A stretch of 64,000 nucleotides of DNA from Zhengitettix transpicula. Lineage: Eukaryota > Arthropoda > Insecta > Orthoptera > Tetrigidae. The first letter of the stretch is position 1, and each line of letters begins with the position of its first letter. Below the pieces are notes generated by a model. It was given only the letters and a program-made list of their open reading frames with translations. It was not told the DNA's origin and ran no database searches. Positions 21,313 through 34,440 of this stretch are shown in pieces. Where the stretch lies: contig CM073596.1 of NCBI GenBank assembly GCA_037074705.1, positions 51,860,001 to 51,924,000 of the forward strand, in the 5' to 3' direction. The translations under genes and the position numbers were made by a program.

Positions 21313-23340
21313 GTAGTGCGTTTTAATATGGAAAACTACTCTTAAAAATATTTATACAATTCTAATGGACCATTTCACTTTCACACGTACTAAATAAAAT
21401 GTTAAATGAGATCCAAAAGGTGTCTGTAAAACAAAAAAAGTGTTTCCAAAATTATTTATTTTTTCAACTTACAAAAGTTTTTAAGTTTTAAAATTTTCGA
21501 GGAAATTTTTCCGCCATATTTTAAAAAATATCTTTTTTATGTTAAGGGGTGGAAGCTTCTACGTCGTACAAAAAGGAAATATAAATGAAAACCCAAAATT
21601 TTCTTTAAGAAACCCGAAAATAAATATAGAGGCCAAAAAATAATATCAAAGATTAAAGAGGTTTCAAAGTTTCATAGGAACTATTTTCCACAAATGCCTA
21701 AATGTGGAGAAAAAAATGTAAAAGAAATGCTTGATTCCAAAAATAATTTATTAAAATATCAGTCTGACTTTAAAAAATTTGTATACATTTTTCAGATATT
21801 CTCTTGATAAGTATATTTTATTTATGATGGGGGATGAAACTTTCTCTTCTACTCCTAGTAAATGTAAGTATAAATGAAATTCAAAGGTTTTATGTAAAGA
21901 ATTGTAAAACATAGTGATTATAAAAAAATTATATAATATTAAAACTTAAATCATCAGTCAGTTTTAATAGTTTTGTAGTAATTTTTTCTAGGAAAAATAT
22001 TTTTGTTTGTCTAAATACAAATAAAAACTAAGTTTAAATTAAAATTTATCGCGTTTGTTAATTAACATAATGTATTTCATTTTTCACATGTTTTTCGGTA
22101 AATTCCCAACACGTGTGAATTAATTGCTTTTTAAAAAAAACCGAAGCGATATCGGAATATAATATCATCTATTAATAGAAGTCAGTGCAAGTACAATTTT
22201 AAAAAATCCAAAAAGAGAAATATTTAATTTTGTCTCGCGAATATTAATTAAAAGCATCCCACTGAATAAAAAATATTAATCTGTTTCGGGTGATATTTAT
22301 TTTTCGATTTATTCCCTTCGTTCATTTTATCCCCGACTTTACTAAGTTCACGTTAAAACTATGATTGGATTTTTTTTCAAATACTCCTGGCGCATCTCTC
22401 TATATAAAGTTTTCACCCTTATTTTTAAGGCTTGTTATGGGGTCTAAAAGAAAATTTTAAACGTGATCTCATTTACAGTTTCGCAGCTCCACATACCAAT
22501 ATATATAATTTTTCGTGGGGCACCTTATCTGAGAACAAAAAAAAAGGGGAGGTTCAAGGGAGGAAAGGAGAGAGAGACAATCTTACTTTCGGTTTAACTC
22601 GTCAAAAAGTAATCAGCACAAGGCGTCGTAAACTTGAGGAGGGTTAGAAACCTGCACCCTCAGCACTTCCAAAAGACTCGCTTTTCTTATCCTTCCTGTG
22701 GCAATCATGTAATTGACTTCCAAGTGAACACTGCCCAAAAGTTCATGGAATTTTTGGTCCTCCGTACGAAAAATGTAGAAAAAGTCATTTTTTATTCTAA
22801 TTGAAAAAAAATCTAAAGGTGAGTGTTACTGAAATAATCTTCAAATTGAAAATTCACTCAAGATATTTAAGATGAAATATTATGAAATCTTAAAATTATA
22901 AAGTATTGCATCATTCTGACAAAACATGAAAATTTCTTGTTGCCAAAATAAATAAAACACGGCTTATGCAAACGGTACAAAGAAATTTATTACTTGCATT
23001 ACGGAAAACCCCAGTGGTAAAATAATTAAAAAACAACGGAGCATTGTAAATAAATTTATTCGCTGAACAAATTAAAAGGTACTTTCAAAACTTTAAATAA
23101 AATTAAAATATTGCACAATTTTCTTTCAATTTAATATATATATATGTATATTAAAGGGCCGGAATTATGCAATTTTGGTAAATGAATCGATCAATTTCGG
23201 TGGTATTTGGGAAATTTAGAATGAATTTGGAACGTTTTTTCAACATATAACACCCGAAGATGTTCCCAATCATATTGGGGATAAAACGTTGTTTTGTTTT
23301 AATTTAATATTTAATTCTACAAATAAATTAATATACAGCA
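21313..23340. other. AT-rich non-coding stretch
   Basis: Nothing recognised. A GC-richer patch at 22480-22720 has a 71-codon open frame without support. A short TATA microsatellite lies near 23137. Confidence 0.45.
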
Positions 23341-23344
23341 TTAA

Positions 23345-23497
23345 GTTAGAAAATTTATGTTGATTAACAAATTTTAATATTATGACGTTTCGTCCTCTTT
23401 TTGGACGTCTTCATGATTTACATACAATATTATTACACCTTAAACAGGACGAAACGTCGTATATTTATTTTTTGTTAATAAACATGGTTTTCTGACC
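23345..23497. repeat. Inverted ~53 bp arms carrying GGACGAAACGTC, Penelope-tail-like
   Basis: Arms 23345-23398 and 23444-23497 are about 80% matched inverted repeats sharing GGACGAAACGTC and TTTGTTAAT-AACAT. On the minus strand the left arm extends to ATGAAGAC-GTCC-AAAAAGA-GGAC-GAAAC (23387-23414), a hammerhead-like layout with a perfect four-pair stem II and one change in the CUGANGA box. This matches the inverted terminal arrangement often seen in Penelope-like elements. Confidence 0.45.
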
Positions 23498-24060
23498 CAT
23501 GGTACGTTTATTTATTTATTTATAATATTTATATTTGTAAACTGGAATTTATTAACTTTTTAATATTACTTTGTATTTAATTCAGTTAATAAAAATTTTC
23601 CTACTTTTTTTTGGAGGCAAAATTAAGTGTTCGCCACTTGTTTGTGTGCCGTCTGTCGATCTTGCGGGTCTTTCATTTTTAATCACCTGACGAAAGTTAC
23701 AAGGGTTATGGTATTTCATCGCTTAATTTTGTCCGTTATTTGGCCATTGATTTTTCTAATTACTACACTTTTTACGTAGACGTTTTAATATTTCTAGTTA
23801 TTGCAAAAAACCTGTAAAGTTCCGTACTCGTGTCTAGTTAGCAGGTAGAAAGTGAATAATTATTCGTTTGTGGGATATAAAATACTTGATTACGATTAGC
23901 CAATATAATTCAGTTGTCCTTCTAATTATGGATTTATAGGTATTTATGATGTTTTATTTTTGTTAATTCTATTCGTTTCTTGTAGGTGTTTGATTAAAAT
24001 CATTTTTGACTTACGTAATCGCTCCGATAAAAAGTCAATACGTGTCCGTTTAACAACTTT
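23498..24060. other. AT-rich non-coding, nothing seen
   Basis: No supported feature. Confidence 0.5.
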
Positions 24061-24700
24061 TCATAGTGTATTGGAATACATCAACGGGTGTAATTGACGA
24101 CAATTACAAATCTAAACTATCAATTGCTGGGTCGCTAGTGAGGCAATTAAGTGACCCCCTTCTCCCCGCGTTTTAATGACAACTGTGCAAATTTAAAGAC
24201 CAATTTTTCCCCACTCCCAATCCACCAAAATTTTCCCTGTTGCGACACGTTGAAAGCGGTTCGCTTCATGAGCGAAAATTTACCGGGCGAAATTGCGCCA
24301 ATTAGTCCTGGTACCAATTGCAAAGCGTTTCCGCAATATTCTGAAAACGGTCCAAACTACCCCCCACCCCCACCCTTCTCACTCACTGCGTCTAACTGAG
24401 TGGAGCGACTGACGTGTGTGTGTTATCATAAATGGTTCCAATTGATTCGACAGACGTAATTTCCGTGCTTGTGTGTCGCTTTAAATGGAAAGCTTACAAC
24501 AGTCGTCTCAAATTTTCTCTCGTACGATTTAGTTATTTGAAACGCTGTACGTTCCAGGATCGGGTGTCGAAATGAATTTTTTTTAATACGATGAAATCGT
24601 GACACCCCCCCCCCCCCCCTCCACAGCATAACGACGGTCGTTTTTTCTGTTACTTCAAATATTAGCATTCTACTGAAAGAAATCGGCGCCATCTATAAAC
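24061..24700. other. GC-elevated non-coding island with poly-C tract
   Basis: 24061-24420 mixes homeodomain-like AATTAC/CAATTA motifs with GC-rich segments such as TTTACCGGGCGAAATTGCGC. A run of 15 C lies at 24605-24619. Short frames on both strands (82 and 88 codons) overlap the island and are unsupported. Confidence 0.3.
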
Positions 24701-27560
24701 ACCTGTGTAAACATAAAAAATTTATTATTCCCGGAATAAATAAATTAGAAATTATTTCAATGTATTTTGAGTCTTCTTTGGAGATAATACAAGTTTCCTA
24801 ATAGAAATTAAATTTTATAAGTTACATTTTCTTTAAACATTTTAACATAAATAAAAAATACACTACGGTTCGTCCCGAAATTTGTTCCAAGGTTTTCAAA
24901 TTTTATGAAAATTATATAACTGAATATTTAAATATACAAAACATTAAAATATCCTAAGGAGTTGAAAAATAACTTAACACGCAATAATTCTGTAAAAATT
25001 GTGAGACAGTTTATTATTATAAATTTTTTCTGACTAAATTAGCCTATATTAATAAATGATCGGATAAATTTTTATATAATTTGAAATAATTTATCGGATT
25101 CATTAAATTTAAAATTATTATTGTACATTTAAACGAGTCAAGCACATCCAGCATGGAACATATTAGTTTAATAAGAAAATTTTTATTTAAGACTTCATTT
25201 CCAAAAAAAAATAGATATTATCGCATAAATATCGCATAAAGTTTAGCAAGAACAACCCTTGTTAAATTTGTTAAATAATTGGGGAAATCATCGTCTGACG
25301 TTTTTTGGCAAAGGGGAATTTCTGAAAGTTTCATTAAAAAGAGAATAAATGCCTTGATTATTGAACTTGAACTGAAATTCTTCCGTTGACAGTTAAACAG
25401 AATTATTTTCAGAAGGTAACAGAAGAGAGAGAGAAAATAAATAATGTGGTACAAAGAACACATTAATGTAAATGTTAATTGTCTTTAATGAGACTGAAAT
25501 AGGAGGAAGGAAAGCTTGAGGCATACGAAAGGCTTAAAATGTAGCCACTGAATAAATATGAATCCATACGTATTTTTCGTGAGAGTAGAGGGATGGAAGA
25601 GGGTTAGTAGAACATCTGCATATATGATTACTGCTTGAATGTGTGTCTTCCTTATCACATTGCTGAGATCACATGCAGTAATATCCTGACCCGATTTCTT
25701 TAGGGCTGTTGTTTTTTGTTTCAATTCTTGTACCACATTTCTGTATGCTAATTTTTACATGGGGAACATAATTTAATCTCCACATGCAACAGAGGAAATA
25801 TTTCTTTTCCACATATTCAGTAACGCTGTTTCCAAGGAAATAATTCAATAATGATTAACTTTTTCCAACAACAATTTTTTTCCGAAGGGAATAAATAATA
25901 TTCTAAATAAATATATATATTTATTATTAAACTTAAATATGTTTCTTATCAGTTCCAAAAAATATTTTCGCCGTCTCTTAAATCCATTCATTAATTTTTA
26001 AAACAAGCTTTCCAGCCTAATTGAAATAATATTTAAAAAGTCACTAAGTACGTAATCTCATTTGAAAATAGAAAAATTCTCAGTTTTGTAGGTGACACTA
26101 CTTCTGTAATATGCTTATAGAAATACTGATCAACAGATGAAAACTATTATACCTAAAGCAATAAATAATGGAATTTATTACCATAAGTCTATTTTAGAAA
26201 TAAAAACAAGTGTGATTAGTTTAGGTAGTAAAAATATTTGTTATCATGTGCCTCAAAATAACTGAATTGGTTCAGCAAAGAAACTTTGGTAGAAAATAAT
26301 AAGTAGGCCAATTTACTGTTCATATTTTTTAAAACTATTATGTTTAAAAGAGGGGCCAATGAATAGCTAATTTTTATAATTATAGGGATAAAATACAGAT
26401 TAGTTTAGAGAGTCAATAAACATAAAAAATCTGAGAATGGCCCATTACTGAAAAACTCTCTCAAACTATATTTACTAACTGAATATATTGTAATGTTAAA
26501 ATTATGTGTATAGAAAATATATAAATATATTTGTAAAATTTTATCATGTCCAGAGATTTTCCCATATTGAGTCATATAATCATAAGTAAATAATATTATC
26601 TATCATGTTTAATCTTAATGTTCAGAAGTGAATAAAGATACATTGACTGAGGTTTCCGTACACATGCAGGTGAAATGGAGAAACAATTTTATGTTCAATG
26701 AAAATATTCATCATCAAAACAAGATCACCAAAATAATATTAGGAACCATTATTTCAAAAAATTAATCTATTAGAAGTCCTTTGCAATATGATTAAAATTT
26801 ACTTAAAAACTTCCAAGTGAATTAAAATTGTGCTCAAAGAAATAAAAATTAATATGATTGTAAAAACTAATCTACGTAATAAAATGAATATAATATGTGT
26901 AAATTATGATATCTGTATTCGGAAATAAAGGAAAATATTGTATTTTATTGTGCTACAAACATGTAAATGTCTCTAACAGTGAAATTGCAATAAAATTTAA
27001 TTAATACAATATTCGTTCCTTGATTATTTAAATTCATTTTTATTAAATCCTGAATCCATAAGTATATTTCCTGTGAGATTTTTAACCAAAAAAACACATC
27101 TAGGGGCTTGATGGTGCTCAAATATTATTGATTAACCTCATATTGGAAAACTTATTACTACGAAATTGTGTTTTCTGGATCACCAGTTCAGGTCACAATG
27201 TTTTCGTACCGGGAACAAAATCCGAAACCATGACACACTGTTTACAAAATACGATCCTCTAATTAATTTTGCTTCGTAGAAAAGTGAATTGTGATTTTAC
27301 AGTACAACAGGTGCTTTTGTCTGAATAAAAAAACAACATGTTTAAATACAAAATTATTTTTCCTTGATGTGGCTAGTGGTCGTCAATGTGATGCTTTTAA
27401 AATAACAGTAACGTCACTCAACACTTTTCCCCCAATCATCTTCGGTTTTATTATACGAATGTAATTAAATAATAAAAGAAAACATTAGCGTCCCTTATTA
27501 GTTTATTTTATGTCCACCTCTCTCTATGTTCCCTTGGGTGGTTAATACATAAATTCCTTG
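24701..27560. other. Long AT-rich non-coding stretch
   Basis: Nearly 3 kb with no supported gene, repeat family or island. Open frames of 81 and 83 codons (25218-25736, minus) have no recognisable features. Confidence 0.5.
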
Positions 27561-27914
27561 ATTTAAGGGACGCACCGACAGTGACACCACCAGCTGTTGT
27601 TTCCGTTTTCATCAAAATGAATGAGGAGCAGGTTTTGTTTTCACGTTACTGATGAAAGGTGGGGAAGCAAACTGAGACAAACATGTCCTTGTTTGATCGT
27701 GTGACATTACCTTCATTATATCAATCACTATTTCAGTGTGTTGTTCTCGTGAATATTTCAGGATCTAACGATCTGGTGCCTCCTCTTCACCGGGTGACGT
27801 GATCAGTACTAGATAGGAATTTCGTAGGTACGTAAAATGTGTTACCTCAAAGTAAATTGACGAGCCAATGGCTGAAATACAATTACAAAGGATTTTATAC
27901 ACTTCTTATTTGGC
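27561..27914. other. Mildly GC-elevated non-coding patch
   Basis: Contains CAGCTG and CACGTTAC-type motifs only; nothing specific. Confidence 0.3.
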
Positions 27915-27924
27915 AATTATTTAA

Positions 27925-28040
27925 ACGATAGTGTCGTCTGCAAATATTACAACCTCAGAAATACCCATCATTTATTGGGAAAATGGTTTATATACAACAA
28001 AGGATAATGCAGCCAGAATACATCCTTGAGGAAATTACTC
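27925..28040 (-). pseudogene. Non-LTR RT relic with VPQG-like and FADD boxes
   Basis: On the minus strand, FPQGCILAALSFVVYKPFSQ (28034-27975) is followed after one stop by GISEVVIFADDTIV (FADD at 27933-27944). The two boxes are 27 residues apart, the spacing seen in Jockey/CR1-type RTs, and F-A-D-D is the catalytic box. Stops on both sides show it is dead. This is the clearest RT identification in the window and anchors the array just upstream of it on this strand. Confidence 0.7.
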
Positions 28041-28436
28041 CCAAAATTTTGATATGTCCCCAATAATAAATCCTTTATATATAAAAAGAAGGGTAATTGA
28101 GCCAGAATATAACCTTATGGAACGTCTATCCCAGACTGTAAGTGTCGCCAATGATAAATTGTTTATATTTAACTAGGTTAATGCATTCTAAATGAGGTTT
28201 TGGAAAACACACTTCCCCACTCAATGTTCAACCAGAAATAGTTCATATAATAAAAAGGATTATACGTCCAAAGTAGAACTGTGAGGATCTCACTCCTCAA
28301 CATCATCTCATATTTTAACTGTCTACAATCAAAGCTCCGTTGACAATAGTTTTGTATGTCATATGGTATGTATTTTCTGAGAAAAATGTCAAAGTAAATA
28401 ATAATAAAACTAATATTATTTGCTGTGGTTGATCGC
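28023..28436 (-). repeat. Second tandem array of RT boxes (~83 bp period)
   Basis: VPQG-equivalent triplets lie at 28026, 28115, 28198, 28281, 28361 and 28423, spacings 89, 83, 83, 80 and 62. Minus-strand reading gives FPQGCILAALSFVVYKPF, VP-stop-GYILAQLPFFLYIKDL, FPKPHLECINLVKYKQF, DPHSSTLDV-stop-SFLLYELF, IPYDIQN and QPQQIILVLLLFTLTF. All are variants of GVPQGSILGPLLFLLYINDL. Between boxes the sequence returns directly to the residues that precede the next box, so a ~28-residue segment has been iterated. Open frames of 88 and 63 codons on this strand are built from these units. Strongly diverged, with stops and frame slips. Confidence 0.6.
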
Positions 28437-28620
28437 TTCTGCATCGTGATCCTGGCAGGACTGTAATTTTAATTCTTTTTTGCCTAGCGTGGAAAAGGGA
28501 GGACACAATAAATTAATTTAAATATTTAATGCATTATTGACACGAATGGGTGAAATAATTTTTTTTTGAATTTTTTGTTCGATTTCCAAGTTTATTATTG
28601 CCAACTCTCCTAAATAATTC
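28437..28620. other. AT-rich spacer
   Basis: No supported feature; may hold the upstream end of the RT-derived sequence on the minus strand. Confidence 0.3.
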
Positions 28621-29110
28621 AGGTCCGCTCTGCTGCTGCTGCTGCTGCTGCAAAACCGATTCGTGTGACGTTTGGAAGAGGCGAGGTTTATAAATGAATT
28701 ACTGGCGGCATTTAATGCAGCTCGACAGGCGGACGGACGCCAAGTCCCGGGCGTCGCGAAATGATACGAAAAATTTGACAGCAGCAACGGGGGGTGGTTG
28801 GCAGTAGAGGGGAAGAGGGTAGGGGTGGGGGTTGTGGAGGCAACAGCTTGTAGCGACGCGTGCCCACGCACAAAAGCACGCACGCCAATTAGCGCCCAGA
28901 GAGCGATATTTTCCAGGGGAAAACATTACGGCTGCCAGAGCAAGCGGCGCTGTGGGTGTGAGCCCCTCTTCCTCGGTCGGTCCACGCCACTGAAGGGGTT
29001 ATTTCGGGTGGTAATCACAGCAGCAGCAGACGCGTCGCCAGGCACACGAGAGGGAAAAAAGCACTCTGCAACAGCCTCCGTCAAAATTTCAGCAGACTCA
29101 ATATCAATCC
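28621..29110. other. GC-rich non-coding island, candidate regulatory DNA
   Basis: The strongest GC rise of the first half, starting with (CTG)7 at 28630-28650. Open frames of 121 and 75 codons (minus) and 112 codons (plus) overlap each other, as expected where stops are rare, so none is called. The segment GGTTTATAAATGAATTACTG beside GGCATTTAATGCAGC looks like homeodomain-rich regulatory DNA. No splice-flanked coding frame is visible. Confidence 0.35.
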
Positions 29111-30890
29111 CCCCACCCCAGAAAATGTCATCGTGACTAACGTTTTTTTTTATTTTCGAGGTTGGAAAAGCTGCAGTTTAATACTCAAGTTAAACTTGTA
29201 AAAGGAAATTCCCCAAGCACTGTTAAATTTATTTCTTCTCATTTAAAATTCATTTCCAACAGACGGTAGCATTTTTCTTTCAAGCACGCGGAAGCCATTT
29301 TTTTCGTCTAGATGTTGTTGTGTGAGTTCCAACACTCAGTTCTGGAAAGAGTAAAACCAGAACTGGCAATTTCAAGGTTACTAAATTGTATATCTGAAAA
29401 TCATCACCTAACAACGATAAAATAAACAACTCACAGTGAGGAAAATAACCGAGTCAATCGTGACAACTATTCATACCGTCATAATAATAATGCAAACAAT
29501 AATTAGGATAATGTGCCAGCTAGAATGCCCTCTGTGATATCCTATTCTATAAGTATGATGGTTACATCGTTAGTTAATTTTATTTGTAGTGACCTGGTGA
29601 AAAATTAGTAATGAAGTATTTAATTATTTCTTGAAACTGATTAGAAAACCTGCGAAGGTTCCATGACCATTCTATATTTTAGTAATTTTCCAACGTCATT
29701 AGAGCAATGTCAATTACAGTATATTCAAGATCTGTCACCTCCATTATAAAATCTTGCAATTTAATATTAATATTTTAACCAGAAAAATCAATTTTTAAAA
29801 TAAATTAAATAAGAAATATTTATAATACCGTGAGTTGAGTCAAAGGAAAAAAGGAGTACTTTACAGTTACTATTAGGATAGTTATAAATTTTTACACCCC
29901 CAAAACCAAAGACATAATTTTGTAATTCACCCCCAACAATCAACTACAACAAAGTTTGGTCCCAATAGTATCTTAAATCGTATTCGGTAAAGGTTATAGA
30001 GTCCGAGTTAACCTAATGCTTGGGAATACAGATATTGATCTTCTCTGTCGTATTTCCCGCAATGTTATTATCCTCCCCTTTTAGCCCTTAAAAATTGTGA
30101 GTTCATAAGCCGTAGCTTTTAAATTTATTAACAACTCTCTATGCTCGCGTGTGTATTTACGGATTATCAAGGAAGGGAATTATATCACAGCCGTATTTGC
30201 GGTGGTAGTGCAGAGGAATCCAGATTGGAATATAATTCTAAAATACAATGATTAGAGAAGCATTTATCTGCCATTGGTTCGTTGGATTTCTGCTGCACTT
30301 TCTCTGTTCCTCGTCGAGATCGTGGAATTAATCCAGCCTCCGGCGAATTGAAATGTAGGTGTAATGGAGAGTGTTATTTCAATCAGGTTTCAGGGGGTAA
30401 AGAGAGACATAAGAATTGTGAAGGGAGTTAAGAGGAAACTGGAGGTAAAGTCAAGGGATAGCAAACGTAATTTAGTGACGTCTGAGTTTTTTTTAAGAAA
30501 AAAAACTAGTTTCGAAAGTACGACGCTCTGAGAGAGTCTTTTCCTCCCCTTCATATCACAAGGTATTGAGCACAAAGAGGAGAAATAGCGTGCAGCAGTA
30601 CGGGTTGGTGGGAAGAAAGGGATTCGATTTAATAGCAGTCGAGCAAACGGGAGAATGACGTCTGAGATTGCTTGCTCCAGAAGAAAACGACAGTCACCAC
30701 AGGGGGTGGGGAGACCAGACTGGGAAAACGGGGTTGTACGAATGACTTGTCGTTATGGGCAGACGTTCCATAGTGCGAAAAATACGCAAACTCTGAAACT
30801 GTTATAACGTAGAAAAATAATAAACATATATATTAAAATATATCCGAATTTCTCCTCCACTGGGATCACACAGAGTGAGATGCTTTTATT
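29111..30890. other. AT-rich non-coding stretch
   Basis: No gene. On the minus strand 29495-29541 reads EGILAGTLS then a stop then LLFALLL, possibly one more decayed RT box. GC is mildly higher at 30160-30330 and 30600-30760. Confidence 0.4.
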
Positions 30891-30896
30891 TCCACA

Positions 30897-30929
30897 CCCC
30901 CCCCCCCCCCACACACACACAAACACACT
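30897..30929. repeat. Poly-C joined to (AC)n microsatellite
   Basis: C14 (30897-30910) followed by about ten bases of AC repeat and then AAACACAC. Confidence 0.85.
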
Positions 30930-32345
30930 GATCTTGAAAATTTCATTGTCATGACACGTCTTTCGTCCCCCTGAATAATTTCCGCCCGTTCTAGTAGTCC
31001 GGAAACAAGCAGGACCATAAAGGTCCCGCAAAGACAAGCTGATCAATAAATTTATATACCTTCTACATGTTTAAACTTTAAAAAAACATTAAAAAATTTA
31101 GAACTCAGAAAAAATATTTTTTATTTAATAGCATAACGTCTGAAGCGGTCCCTAAACATGGGAAAGAAACGTTACATTCAATTATAAATTGTGAATTCTA
31201 TTTCATTTTCACTGTCTCTAAGTAAATATTTTGACTGTCGGTCATATTTTACTATTTTAAAATATAAGTCAGTAACGGTTTTATATTTAATTTAAATAAT
31301 TTTGATGTTCCGCTGAAAGTTTGGTAATTTAACGAATTTTGAAAAATAAAATATTTTGCCATTACACGTTGCATTTGGGAGATTCCTGTAAAAACAACTA
31401 GTTTTTGGTTTCCTTAATAAATTCATGTCAAAATTCAACATCTATTAAACTATTGAACTATAAGGTCAATTCAGTAAAAAGCCTATGAAAGAAAATTATG
31501 AAATCGATGCATTTTTGACGTTTACGTGTGAATTTTTGCTTTTCATTCCATCAAAAATGTAGTTTAGATAATTTTTTACCGTCTCAATTTTTTTATAATC
31601 TTTCCAAAATTTTACTTACAGTTTTCCCAGACTCTGGTTAAATTAAATTTTCATAAAATTCCTACTGCTGTAAACTAATATTCGGATTCGGCGTAAGATC
31701 GCATCAGCTCCAACCGGAGCATCATTTCACATTCTCTTTGATCCTTTACTCGTTTCGCAGAATGAGATAATATAACGGTAGATCCCAGAACAACACGAAG
31801 ATTTGAAGACAAAAAAATTGACCATTTCGTGGAAAAAAATGGCGTGGGTCCTGCTCCAATTTTTTTCACAAAAATATAATAAAGCAGCTTTTTATAAAAT
31901 CAAAGGACAACCAACAAGGTTTTTTTTATCCTAATGCTATTTCTAAAAATACATGAAATTGAACATTCATTTCTAACTGTAAAAACTCATTTATTTAATT
32001 AAAAGTTATATACAAATAATTTAATATTTCGACCCCCCAACCCAAAATCGCAGAAATAAACGGTTTGTTTGACATCCTACTTTGTTCTTGTTTCTAATAA
32101 ACTGATTCAGGGGGGAAATGAGACTCGTTTCATATATTCCAGCAAATTTTGTGAAATTTTAAAAACCCCCATTCGCCTTAAATTTTTAATATACATCAAC
32201 TACTGTGCAGTTATTTAACAAACACAAGCTCCAGAGTTTGTGTAGTGCCATTTCCTTCGCGGTAACAATTCCAAGAAAAAGTATGTTACATGGGGGACGG
32301 AACGTTTCGAGAGAGCTTTTCAATTATTTTGATGGAACGAAAGGT
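30930..32345. other. AT-rich non-coding stretch
   Basis: No supported gene; open frames up to 97 codons overlap low-complexity sequence. Confidence 0.45.
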
Positions 32346-32369
32346 CACACACACACACACACACACACA
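32346..32369. repeat. (CA)12 microsatellite
   Basis: An uninterrupted CA tract; it creates part of a 99-codon frame at 32205-32504 that I do not accept as coding. Confidence 0.9.
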
Positions 32370-32912
32370 TATAATATATATTTTTTCCTGAGGAAGAAGT
32401 TAAAGGAAGACTCCACCGCAATTTATTTTGAGTCTGCGTCTCGTTACGCACTTAAAAGTTTCCCAACTTTTGACGAAGGAACTCTGCATGCAAAAGAAGG
32501 GTGACTCATAAATAAACATAACGGTAAAACAAATTCATTTATGTCGCTTAAAAATTTATCTGCTTAAAAAAATAAAGAAACCAGGCAAAAAGTCGGAAAA
32601 AAATTATTAAAAATAATTATACAACGTTTCGTACCTAATCATTTGCAACTTCCCCGGGTGCGCAAGTATAAAATATCATATTTGGTATACAAAATTGATT
32701 ACAAGTGCGAATATAGTTTATTTCATTAATAATTATATTTATCTGAATTATTTTAAATAAATGAATAAAATATCATACAATTAGTCAGACATTTATTATA
32801 TAAGTGCGAATGTTCAGGTGTACATTTCAATTGAATGATAAATTCGTGATATAAAAATTACAAGAAAACACATTTTTATATATATATATTCGGAGTATTG
32901 TTTAATTTTTAA
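32370..32912. other. AT-rich, possible Penelope tail remnant
   Basis: On the minus strand near 32660-32617, a GGGGAAGTTGC run leads to GGTACGAAACGTTG, similar to the GAAAC box at 51272. The first hammerhead box is not preserved. Nothing else is seen. Confidence 0.25.
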
Positions 32913-33105
32913 AAAAATGAAATTATTATAATACAATAAATTGATCACTATAATAAGGAATAATAAATTCTATTTAAATTCTTGGTACATTAAGTTTACA
33001 TTAACATAATTTAAAAAATAATGAAAAAATTATAATACAATAAATTCCTAACTATAAAAAGAAATCATAAATTCTATTTAAATTCTAAGTTTACATGAAC
33101 GGCAA
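32913..33105 (+). repeat. Two-copy ~104 bp direct repeat
   Basis: TTATAATACAATAAATT (32926 and 33030) and TAAATTCTATTTAAATTCT recur at an offset of 104 bp, with AAGTTTACAT following in both. AT-rich and moderately diverged. Confidence 0.7.
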
Positions 33106-34440
33106 AATCATTGGATTTAATACGCAAAATTTCCTTTCATCACACTAGAAATTTTTTTGTATCTAATTTTTTTTACATTATACCAATTAAGAAAAATAAC
33201 AAAACATATATTGGCGTAATGTATAAATTTTAGACGAATAATACTAATATTATTCCACATTAATGAGAGAAATTATTGGGCCAATCATGTAAAAAAATTA
33301 TGCAAATAATTTAAATATATTATTTATTATTCATTGTTATTGTAATCTACGTAACATAGTACCAAAAAAGAATTTCGATTGTTATTTTAAATTCATCAAT
33401 ACTCTCAACAGTATTGTGAATATAAGTCATTTGGATCCCGCAAAAACGGAAATTTATTTCCATTTCGTGTAATTAATTGTAATTAATATTATATAAATAA
33501 TTACATTACAAATTATCGTCATGATTGTTAAAATTTGGTTTATAAAAGTTTTAAAATTTTCATTAAAAATTTGGGACTAACTGGCTGATGTTTATTAATT
33601 TATTTCATGTAATATTTTGAATTTAAATATAAATACAATTTTTCAAAAGAAAATTCTCTAAACCCGTGAGCTTTTAAACACTTTTAAATACATAAATTTT
33701 AGTTATTCAATGGAAATTGAAGGGAAAAAACTATATGCATACTTGTAACAATTCATCCAAAACTTTTTATTTAAAACTTGTGCTGTTGTGGATGACTAAA
33801 CTATTTTTTTTTATTTTTAATTTTAATTAGAAAATTATACATTTTGGTCTCGTTTAATTATTTACTACGTAATATTTTCAGACGTAAGTGTTGTTATTTT
33901 TTTCAGCGTTTCCGTAAAACTAAAGATAATATTAAATTGCTGTCGATCATTTGTAATTTAACGCTTAAAATCTGTAAAATTTCATTAATTTAACTACGTT
34001 GTTGTCAATTTTACAATTATGACTTTTTAATGATTTTTTTCTTATTCACGTTCCAAAAATTGTGGACGATACGTCGCAATAGTTTTGTTTTATTTGAATA
34101 ATACTCAATTTTTATCCGTAAAAAATGACAGTTTCACCTTTTTATTTATTAAATTTTAATTTACAGATTAAATTAAATTTTTTGATGTTAATTCATTAGT
34201 AAAAAAAATTAAAGAGAAAGTAGTCGTATTATATATTGGTTTTGGTAATAACCACCCTTGAGATATTGAAATGGGAAACGATTTAATTCCGCGATGATTA
34301 TAATGATCGGATATTGGAAATGTTGGGGTGTGCTTCTAACTGAGGGTGACAGAGGGATGAAATAATGGGGTCGCGGTTCATGGAAATGTAACGGCTGTAT
34401 TAACAGCAAGTCCTCACATTACCAGTAATACCTGATATAC
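33106..34440. other. Very AT-rich non-coding stretch
   Basis: Nothing recognised. Confidence 0.5.

Noticed and set aside
25290..25310. Possible S-D-D-D RT-like box on the minus strand
   Set aside because: No second RT box at the right distance and neighbouring residues do not fit.
28518..28883. 121-codon minus frame, with 112-codon plus frame at 28798-29136
   Set aside because: Overlapping frames on opposite strands in GC-rich DNA, partly through (CTG)7 and G-runs; no recognisable protein.
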